From Syngnathus acus (lineage: Eukaryota; Chordata; Actinopteri; Syngnathiformes; Syngnathidae), in the NCBI RefSeq assembly GCF_901709675.1, contig NC_051092.1, forward strand, positions 15,168,991 through 15,232,990: a stretch of DNA of 64,000 nt, read 5' to 3'. Both the position numbers and the translations under genes were made by a program. The notes under the pieces are model-generated. The model searched no databases. It was not told where the DNA came from and worked only from the letters and a program-made list of their open reading frames with translations. Below are positions 40,801 through 52,100 of the stretch, piece by piece (the first letter of the stretch is position 1; each line of letters opens with the position of its first letter).

Positions 40801-42953
40801 ATGTTTTTTTTGTTTGTTTTTTATAAGACATTAACATTCACACGATGGTCAAAGTCTTCACTTAACCAATCATGCAAAATTTTGGAGGATGCGAGAAAGA
40901 CAGAGTACCCAGATATGAAATCTCTTGAGTTATTGAACATACAAAATCCATTCAGAAAATCTTCAGTCAAGCTTGAGCAATATACTATTATCACACTTGT
41001 TTTATCTATGACTTACCTGATGCTAACATAATGTTATTAATTTCTTCTCAAATCATCTGTCATCTTTCACAGTTGCAGAAAATGATTATGATTATGGTAA
41101 GTTATTTGTCAGAAAATATTTTATTACCTGCTTGTTATTGTACTTTATGGGGTGGGAAAATATTTTATTATCTGCTAGTACTTTATGGGGTGGGTTGTAA
41201 TCTCGCTCTCTCTCTGTCTCGCTCTGTCTGTCTGTCTGTCTGTCTGTCTTGTTTCGCCAATTAGTAGTTCATCTACCAGTATTTTAAATATCCATCCATT
41301 TTCTGTGCCGCTTTGTCCCCACGGGGGTCACGAACGTACTGGAGCCTATCCCAGCGTTCATTGGGCAGTAGGCGTGTCCACGTCACGCTGATGCAAGCCA
41401 TGCAGCGCTACTAGTGACACTAGCTACTAGTAAATTGGATATACACGTGACAGAATCAATAATGACGTCACGTGCGTCGCGCGAGGCCTAACGCTTACAG
41501 CGTAGTGCGTGCGCCGCTACTGCACCTGTGTGCAATTTGGAGTGCTCAATCAGCCTACCAAGCATGTTTTTGGAATGTGGGAGGACCCGGAGAAAACCCA
41601 CACAGGCACGGGGAAAACATGCAAACTCCACACAGGGAGGGCCGGAGGTAGAATCGAACCCGCACCCTCTGAACTGTGAGGCAGACATGCTAGCCAGTGC
41701 CCCGCCTTAGTTATATGTATAATACATATACCGTAAATTTCGGACTATAAACCGCACCGAACTATAAGCCACACCAGCTAAAATTCGGGGATTTTTTTGT
41801 TTTTTTCTTATATAAACCGCACCGGACTATAAGCCGCACGTGCACACGAGTTATTTACAAAGAAAGACAGTACACAGAAAGCCTTTTTAAAGTTTTAATC
41901 ACATTAACATTTCGTTGTAAACACGGAAGTAACAGCACTAGCTGGGCAAAAGTTTTAATAGCATTAACATTTTGTTGTAAACACGGAAGTAACAGCACTA
42001 GCTGGGCTAAAGTTTTAAGAACATTAACATTTTGTTGTAAACACGGAAGTAACAGGCGGGTAAAAAAAAAAAACATACCCATCAACAAAGTCACTGAGAG
42101 CCGTCTTTGTCTTCCTCCTTCCACTGAAACCAGCAAAATCTTCCTCCTCAGTGTCCGATTGGAAAAACGCCAGATGTACTACGTTGCAACCCTCTTTCTC
42201 ATTCTCTCTTTCGTTGTCGCTTTCATCGTCACTCTCGTCCTGAGGCAAATTTACTCCTGAGCTTGTGCTTGTCACGCAGCAGACCGGCTTTTCGAAACCC
42301 ATTGATGATGGTGGATTTTTCACACTGCTCCACGCTGTCAGGATCGACTGGCAGACTTGTGCGAATGTTGCTCTTCGCATGCGTCCAGCTTTTGTAAACG
42401 ATTTATCACTGCTGGTCATCCAAGCCTCCCATTCAAGTCGGAGGGCCACTTTAAATGCACAAATGACATATACAGTGATCCCTCGCTACTTCGCGTTTCG
42501 TTTATCGCGGCTTCACTACATCGCGGATTTTTTTTCCAAATTACAAAAACATTTAAAAGTCAAAATAAAACTTCTAAATTGAGGAAACGTGTCTAACCTT
42601 TAAGACAATGTAATATTGCTCCAAATGTTCGTTTACATTCCTTTAGAAGTCCGTTTTCGCGTGTTGGCACGATCGCGAATTAGCATCTTTCCGCTAACTC
42701 GTTAGCCTGCCCAGTACTTCTTGTTGGTGACCGTACTTCGCGGATTTCACTTATCGCGGGCGGTTTTTGGAACCAATTATCCGCGATAAACGAGGGATTA
42801 CTGTAAATATATAAATGCACTCCGAATTGCCCCTAGGTGTGAGTGCGAGTGCGGATGGTTCTGTCTGTGTTTAGGGTGTCCCCCGCCTAATGCCTGATGA
42901 CGGCTGGGAAAGGCTTCAGCACGTCCGCTACCCCCGTGGGTACAAGAGGTACA

Positions 42954-42990
<37 letters not shown>

Positions 42991-43121
42991 TGCGTGCGTG
43001 TGAGACATATGTAATTGTAGCTCAAGTATACATACTGTAAATATGTTTTTAGAACTCTTATTATCATAACTTTTTTAACAAGGCACAAGTGTATGTGTGT
43101 GCGTGTGTGTGTGCGTGCGTG

Positions 43122-43154
<33 letters not shown>

Positions 43155-46100
43155 CATGTATATTAGGGGTGTAAATCGCGGGTTTTGTCACGATACGATA
43201 TCATATCGATACAAAGGGCCACGATACGATTATTGCCGATATCTTAAAGCCTGCTGTGATTCATTCACGATACATCACGATATAGTGCTCCACGATCGAT
43301 ATTTTTATTTTATTTTTTTAAATAAAAAATACAGAAAAATATCCTGATTTATAACAATTCATACGCAAAATCAACAAGGTACTGCAAACTCTTTATTTAG
43401 GAAATTACAAGAGTATTGTAGTATACAAAGTGCTTATTTTAACACTGAACTTTATCGAATTCCTATATTTCTTTCTCATATAAGTAAAGAAAAATGAATA
43501 TTCTTTCTTTTTTTGTAATACCATTAACTTTAAAGTGCATTACTGAACTATTTATTTACAATAATTTTAATTGTCCGTTGAGCCATCTTTTCTTTGGAAT
43601 CCAAAGTGCTTCCAAACGAATGACTTGAAGCCCAAAGGGGAGCGAATTTCCTCGTCTTCTTGGACACTAGCCATAGCACCAGCCCAGGAGCCGCGTAGTT
43701 GTCGGCTCCCCTTTCACGTGCCTGCTCTGCTCACAACACAGCACGCCGCGTACTGCTCCCGGAAAGAGGAAGCAAGCAACAATGAACTGGATTTCAAAAT
43801 AAAGTCGCGTCTAATGTCCGAGGTCAAACACGGCGATATAAATCGATGTTTACGTTTAGCATCGATGCCAATAAATCGTAGAGCATTATATCGATTAATC
43901 GATGTGTATCGATGAATCGTTACACCCCTACTAGCCATAGCACCAGCCCAGGAGCCGCGTAGTTGTCGGCTCCCCTTTCACGTGCCTGCTCTGCTCACAA
44001 CACAGCACGCCGCGTACTGCTCCCGGAAAGAGGAAGCAAGCAACAATGTACTGGATTTCAAAATAAAGTCGCGTCTAATGTCCGAGGTCAAACACGGCGA
44101 TATAAATCGATGTTTACGTTTAGCATCGATGCCAATAAATCGTAGAGCATTATATCGATTAATCGATGTGTATCGATGAATCGTTACACCCCTAGTATGT
44201 ACACAAACATGAATCTACAGAATGGTGGCAAATTTAACATTTTCTTTTTAAAGTGTCAAAATAATTAATAATTAAATTAATCAATGATGAAACAAAACAG
44301 TAACTGAAGTGAAACACACACACAAACTGAAATCATTACATTTTTTTCAATCACAAATGTTTTTTCGAAGGTGCTGATGGCAAGAGCCGAGAAGTCAGTT
44401 CTGTTGACAGATGCACGTGACATCTGATATTATTAACCTCAAAGTTTCGATGTTAATATTATACTAAAATTGCAATATTTGTGTATGATACATCTTGTTG
44501 GATTTGGTCCACAATTTAGGGAGCGCTATCTGCGCCTCACGGCAAAAGCCATTGCCAATCACCTGTTATCCAATTTACTCACTGCGTGCTCGTTTAATTT
44601 CTTCAGATTTAGGAAAATGCAAAGACACTGAAGCAGAAATTAGACTTACACAGGTTGGTTGAGTTCAATCATAATTCTTGTTAAGAAAGCTCTGTTTTCA
44701 GGAAAGTACAATACAGCGCTGGGCCTTTCAAGAGCAGAAAGTCTCCATTCAGAAAAGGCAACGTTCAAGGTTCTTTGGTCAGCTTATATTCAGTTGGTGT
44801 GGGGCGCGTTTGATGGGTGATGAGTCGTTGGGGTGGGGCGAGTTCGCAGTAGAGTTTGATTCCATGGGAGTGGGTGCTGGTTATGGAAGATTCGGTGTGT
44901 GTGTGGGGGCTGTTGTCTTTCATCCCGTCTTTCGGCCTTGGTGATCATCTTTGGCCGAGTCCTTGGCTGTCTCCTTCTGGCACCAGCTGGTTTTTATCTC
45001 CGAGTGACCTTCCTGTAAACATTCTCCTCCATTCTTGCACATATGCTGTCGTACCTCATTCTTTCACTTTTGTCATTTTGTACGAATTAATGTGAGCTTT
45101 TTGGCTGTAACATCATTAATCTATTACTGTTCCCTGACTATGCAAAGTTAGTTCTTTTGATACTCCATGTCTTTGCTCACATCATTATATTCTTAGTTTA
45201 ATCATGCTTCCCACCATATCTTTTCTTTGTTAGGCAAAACATTTCCCTCTGTGCAGAGCGTTCAGTAGTAATCGAAAAGCTGGCGTCTCGCATTAGGCGA
45301 CATATGACGTTTAATCAAAACACAAGATATAATCAAGTACTGTACGGTCAAGACGACTCTGGCCGTGTCCATGATTTAGAGAACAAACATCAGGCATGCA
45401 TTTCACAGTTCCTTAAGGGTCATTAAGCTATGTAAGCAACATATCAAAAGACATTTATTTTGCAGTGCACAGAAATACATATTGAATCATGAAGTTGTAG
45501 CAACCTCTGTTATTATCTTATATCAAAGAATGTCTAGTTATGTCTGCTTTATTGGTTGATTCCATGAATATACTTGTCTGCTTATATACTTTATCCAAAG
45601 AGATGTGAGCGTATCTGTTATTGTGGCTAGGCGGGTTTTGTGTCTTTTGACCCTATTCCTTCAATCTCCATCTTTATCTTTTTGTCTTTATATTTTCAAG
45701 TAACCCCAACAGCAGAGCGTCACAATCCACACCAAGATACATTTGGGGTAAGTAAACATTTTAACCATTTCCAAAGTTAACAGTCAGCTGCAGATTTAAA
45801 ATTTATCTTCTCTCTCGTCATTAATGAATTTGTATTCATTTTCGTGCAATTAGAATTTCATTCTTTTATTACCTGCATTTAAAGGGACTTTGGACATTTG
45901 CAAAGTGTGAATTGAAGCAACTGAACACGCTTTAAGTCACTGATGCTGAGAATGTGAGTGGGAATGGTTGCGTGTATGTGCCTGTGCCTGTGCCTGCTAT
46001 CAAGGACTGGAATGTGAGAGTGCAGATGGTAGTTGATTTTGTTTTAGATTTTTTTTTCAGCAAGGACATAGTCAACACACTTATTACAACTTCATTTCAC

Positions 46101-49100
46101 ATTTTGTTTTACATGACTTGTCGAAAAGCCGGTTGAAGCCTAGTGCCTAGAAGCCTAGATGCAGGGGTGGGCAAACCTTTTGATTTGCGGGCCGAATTGG
46201 GTTCTAAATTTTGACCGGGGGCCGAACCAGGAGCAGATGGATGTAGTGTTTGTGTGAAGTAAAATAAATGACATGTAAAGTTCATTGCATAAAAGGTTTT
46301 TACTTTTAGTAGATACTAAAGCATGGATATTAAAAAAAGCTTTTTGAAAACAAATGCATTTATTAACAGCATTAAAAAAATATTTCACCAAAAAACTACT
46401 ATCAGTGATTCTTATTAAATACGACACTGTTATGATGAATAATATTTTCCATCACTTCAGCACCTGCAGGTCAGATTTATGAAATATGTTTATCTATTGA
46501 GGCGAAATCACATCCAACAGCAAACATTCTGACCAAATACATCATCTTGAAGAATCAGTGAAAGAATACATCTAAATAAAGTACCGTATTTTCCGCACTA
46601 AAAGGCGCACCGGATTATAAGGCGCACCTTCAATGAACGGCCCATTTTAAAACTTTGTCCATATATAAGGCGCACCGGATTATAAGGCGCATAAAATAGA
46701 AGCTATACTGCAACAAACTGAGGTTGACTAGGGTTGCGGTATGCATCCACTAGCCAATAACCAACGAGCCCTCTGTAAACAATCGCGTTTCTCAAACGAT
46801 CTCCTATAAAATGATCGGAACTGACTAAAGTTCGATCTAACGCATTGGTACTACTTACCTATGTTTCCCTTCCATATCGATCCGTAGATTTACTCGAAAC
46901 ATTAACAGAGCAGCCTATTTTGACATGAAATAGCCTGGTACGTATAGCAGCTATCGTTATAGCATTAGCCATCCGCAAAGTCCCATGAGCCTCAGCTCGC
47001 AATCTCCCATGAGCCTCAGCAAAGTGTAAACAATCGCGTTTCTCAAACGATCTCCTATAAAATGATCGGAACTGATTAAAGTTCGATCTAACGCATTGGT
47101 ACTATTTACCTATGTTTCCCTTCCATATCGATCCGTAGATTTACTCGAAACATTAACAGAGCAGCCTATTTTGACATGAAATAGCCTGGTACGTATAGCA
47201 GCTATCGTTATAGCATTAGCCATCCGCAAAGTCCCATGAGCCTCAGCTCGCAATCTCCCATGAGCCTCAGCAAAGTGTAAACAATCGCGTTTCTCAAACG
47301 ATATCCTATAAAATGATCGGAACTGACTAAAGTTCGATCTAACACATTGGTACTGCTTACCCTTCCATATCAATCCGTAAATTTACTCGAAACATTAACG
47401 GAGCAGCCTATTTTGAAATGAAATAGCCTCGCGGGTACAACAGCTATTCGGTGACGCCCCCTGACTACAGTTGCCGTAATGTTGGGAAGCGATGCGACCT
47501 TGTAATTTACTAGTCGTACTAAAACGTACTGAAACATTTTGGCAGAGCACTGTGTACAACCAGTATGGATCAACAAATTCATCAATTGATCCATATATAA
47601 GGCGCACTGGACTATAAGGCGCACTGTCGGCTTTTGAGAAAATTTTAGGTTTTTAGGTGCGCCTTATAGTCCGGAAAATACGGTAATAAAGAAATCAATA
47701 GTATTGTTGGTTTCCCTTTTTTGCTAGTGCATCATAGTCTGGAGTAAAATTTGTTGTGGTAATTCTTAGGATCGAGCCGAGGTGTCGGTCCGTTAAACCT
47801 AGATCTGTGACGGGCTTTGTTGACGTTCATGTGGCTGAACGTCTTCTCATACACGTAGGTCGAGCCAAATTGTCCACTCTTTTTTTAACATTCGGCACTC
47901 AGTGTCCACCTTTCTTTTCTTCGGGCCACTCATTTTAATGGAAGGATTCCAGGGGAAGGTTTGTGGGTGGCATTAGCGTAAAACTGTATCTGAAAACTCA
48001 GCGCGCGAATTACGAGAATATTGACGTCACAGCCTACACTCGAAATTCGGCACCGATAGATGAAATTACTACGTACTACTGAGTACGCACACGCACTTGT
48101 GAGTGTGCACCGAGCTTTCTGACACGGCTCCCGGGAGTAAATGCGCGGGCGGGCGCTTCCCCATCTACTGGGGAAACATAGTAATTGCAGGGAAAATGAC
48201 CCCAAAAAATACAATTTATTCAGGTTTGGCGGGCCGGATTAAACGGCCCCGTGGGCCGGATGTGGCCCGCGGGCCGTAGTTTGCCCATGTCTGATCTAGT
48301 GCCATCCCAATTTCAACCAAGGATTTCACTGCCGGACACACAATCTACATATCTACACACCTTTTGAATTTGTCTACACTGTTTTTGCCATTATTCACAT
48401 GTCCTGAGTGTTGTTAGTCACCTATATGTTGAACAGAGGGTGTGTTTTACCGAAGTCAAATTCCTTGTTTGGCACGCTCAAACATGGCGAATAAAAACTC
48501 TTGAATCTCTTGAATATCTACAGTACTACCTATAATACCACCGTAACCAAGAAAAATGAAAGAGACAACTTACTTTAAGAAACTACTACCTAATTTAAGA
48601 AAAGTGAAGACCCCAGGGTGACCTAAGAGTGGAGGAAGGTGCACACAGGTGGACAACATACTTTTTAGGAGATGCAACATAAAAGAAATTGGAGAGTCGA
48701 AAGTGGTGGTGGGAGAAAGTGTACCTGGACAGCATAGGGTGGTGCTCTGTAGGATGACGTTAGAGGTGAAGAAGAAGAGAGTGAGAGCTCAATAAAGGAT
48801 CAGATGTGGAAGCTGAAGGTGGAAGCCTGTTGTGTGAAATTCAGTGAGCTCGTGAGAGAAGCACTGGATGGTGGAGAAGCAATTTTGTAAAACTGGAAAA
48901 GTACTGCAGCTGTGGTGAGGGAACAGCTAGGAAGGTACTGGTTGTGACATCTGGACAGAGGTAAAAAGACAAGGATATGTGGTGGTGGAACAAAGATGTC
49001 TTGGAAAGCATAAGGAGAAAGAGGTTTTCAAAAAAGAAGTGGGATAGTCAGAGAGATGAAGAAATTAGGAGTACAAGGAGATGTGGTGAAATGTGAAGAG

Positions 49101-52100
49101 AAGTGTCAAAAGCTAAGGAACAGGCATTTAGTGAGCTGTACAGTGAGGAAGGAAAAGGACTTGTGCCAATTGGCCAGACAAAGGGACAAAGCTGAAAAGG
49201 ATGTGCAGTGGGTTAGGGTGATAAAAGATGGAGATGGCAATGTGCTGACAACTGAGTAGAGTGTGTTGAGAAGATGGAGGGAATATTCGAGGAGCTGATG
49301 AATGAAGAAAATGTGAGAGAGAAAAGGTTGGATGATGTGGAGAGACTAAATAAGGATGAGGTAAGGCCAGCTATGAAGAGGATGAGTGGAAAGGCAGTTG
49401 GCCTAAATGACATTCCAGTGGAAGCATGGAAATGTCTAGGAGAGATGGCAGTGGAGGTTCTAACCCAGGGGTGGGCAAACTACGGCCCGCGGGCCACATC
49501 CGGCCCACGGGACCGTTTAATCCGGCCCGCCAACCCTGAACAAATTGTATTATTAAACATTTTTTTTGGTCATTTTGCCTGCAATGACTGCGTTTCCCCA
49601 GTAGATGGGGAACTGCTCGCCTGCGCATTTACTACCGGAAGCCGTGTCAGAAAGCTCGGTGCACACTCACAAGTGCGTGTACGTACTCAGTAGTACGGAC
49701 ATGGCGCACTCGCGCTCTATTTGTATCAGTCCCGAATTTAGAGCGTGGGCTGTGACGACAGCATTCTTGTAATTCGCGCGCTGAGCTTTCAGATACAGTT
49801 TTACGCTAAAGCCACCCACAAACCTTCCCCTGGAATCCTTCTATTAAAATGAGTCGTCCAAGGAAAAGCAAGGTGGACACAGTGCCGAGTGTTTAAAAAA
49901 GAGTGGCCAATTTGGCTCGACGTACGCGACGTGACGTTCAGCCACATCAACATCAACCCGTCACAGATCGAGGTAAACGGACCAACACCTCGGATCTCTC
50001 CTAAGAATTGCCACAAAAATGTTACTCCAGACTATGACGCACTAGCAAAAAAGGGAGACCAACAACACTGTTCCCACTGAAAATGAAGGGGAGGCTCTCA
50101 AGTTTGTTGTAAAAAAATGCATTTTGAATATGATTTGTACACATAGCAGGGATTGAAACTAGCGACCATTCTCATTTTCAAACAATGCAGGATGCTCAAG
50201 GACATTGATGCACCACCTGTTTGCGACTAATCTTCACCTGTAAAGTTCTTAAGGCTTACTTTAAGGAAGTGTTTCCCGTTTCCTCACCTCTGTTACCAGG
50301 TGTTTGTGAGTTAAAACTCTGCTCTGATTTTCAGATACCCCTCACCGTGTTGCCGTTTTGATTACTTTATTTGGATGTATGCTTTCACTGATTCTTCAAG
50401 TTGATATATTTGGTCAGAATGTTTGATGTGATCTCATAAGATAAACATCTTTCATTAATCTGACCTGCAGGCACTGAAGTGATGGAGACTGTTATTCATA
50501 ATAACAGTGTCGTATTTTATGAGAATCACTGATAGCAGTTTTTTAGTGATTTCTTTTTTTTTTTTTTTTAATGCTGTTAATAAATGCATTTGTTTTCAAA
50601 AAACTTGTTTGGAATATCCATGCTTTACTACCTACTAAAGGCCAAAATCTTTTATGCAATGACCTTTACAGGTCGCTTATATTACTTCACACAAACACTA
50701 CGTCCATCTGCTCCTGGTTCGGCCCTCCGGTCCAAATTTAGAACCCAGTTCGGCCCGCGAGTCAAAAAGTTTGCCCACCCCTGTTCTAACCAGATTGTTT
50801 AATAAAATCTTGGAAAGTGAGAGGATGCCTGGGGATTGAAGACGAAGTGTGATGTTTTCAATTTTTAAGAACAAGGGGGACGTGCAGAACTGCCGCAGCA
50901 TGAAGTTACGGGAAAGGGTAGTAGATGCTAGGCTCAGAAAACAAGTGAAGATCTGTGAGCAGAAATATGGTTTCATGCTGAGAAAGTGCACTACTGATGC
51001 ATTGTTTGCATCAGTATGCATTTATTAGGAGTGAACATATCAGAGGGACAGCTCAGGTGGACAGAGTGAGATGGAAACCATTGATCTGCTCTGGCGACCC
51101 CAACGGGAGCAGCCAAAAGATGTATTTTTAAATAAAATTATATTGCACCAGAGCTTTTTAAAATCAGTTTAGTTTTGTTTCTAGACAAGAACATGTGAAT
51201 TTAAGAAATAAAAACATTTGTCCATAAATAACTTTGTACATAAAAAACACTTGTTCATTCAATATATTGTCTCATTTGTATTTTTTTATTATTTATTAAA
51301 ACCCTTGTTTCAGTACCCTGGGGTTAACCTGTAGACCACAGATGTCAAACTCAAGGCCCGGGGGCCAGATACGGCCCGCCACATCATTTTATGTGGCCCG
51401 CGAAGACAAATTGTGCATCAAATTCGTGTGTCAATACTAGAATTGCAAATTGTCTTCACTTTTAATATTATTAGTTTTTTTAAATATTTGACCAGTTTTT
51501 ACTCATCTGATTTGAAAACGAGTTATTTGTCAGTTTGTTTTGTAGCTTTTACTGTATATAATATGAGGTGCTCATACATTTATTTGGGTTGACAGTCATA
51601 ATGGCCCTCCGAAAGAAGCTATGACTACAATGCGGCCCGCGAAAAAAATGAGTTTGAAACCCCTGCTGTAGACCAAAAAAAAGGAAAAGGAAAGAAAAAT
51701 TGCAAACCAAAGTTAGAAAGTTCCTCCTCAAATGAAGTGGCTTTGCAAACTTCTCTGCAAAGAAAAAAGACATTTCGAGCCCTGCATATACATAATGTTT
51801 ATGCCACACTTGTATGGCGGAATTACAGTGTTCTTTCAGATTAATTAATGCTTCATTTGGATTAGTTTTGCCTTATCCTGTAAATTTATACGAGACCTTA
51901 TATTTTATATTGTAATAAAGATGAATTAACTGTTTTGTTTTTTGATGAATTCATTGAAAAGGATGTTGAAATAAAAATCCTAATTAAATATTTTCCATGC
52001 TGTAATCATTCAAGTCTATATTAGACCACTTATTTTATTTCATCACAACTTCTTCAACTGACTTATTTTGTTGGCAATAGAAGACCAAACAGTACTTTTC

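Larger units (their letters stand above)
46162..48293 (-). mobile_element. hAT element, GGGCAAACTACGGCCC family, copy 2 (inverted), with insertion
   Basis: Left CAGGGGTGGGCAAAC, right GTAGTTTGCCCATGTCTG. Inverse orientation relative to 21106-22339 and 49466-50783. Split by the element at 46582-47685. The 8-bp duplication is not clear here. Confidence 0.82.

Noticed and set aside
43571-44179. Two similar short proteins ending [12 protein letters not shown]
   Set aside because: They are the same MITE sequence read twice because of the 264-bp tandem duplication.
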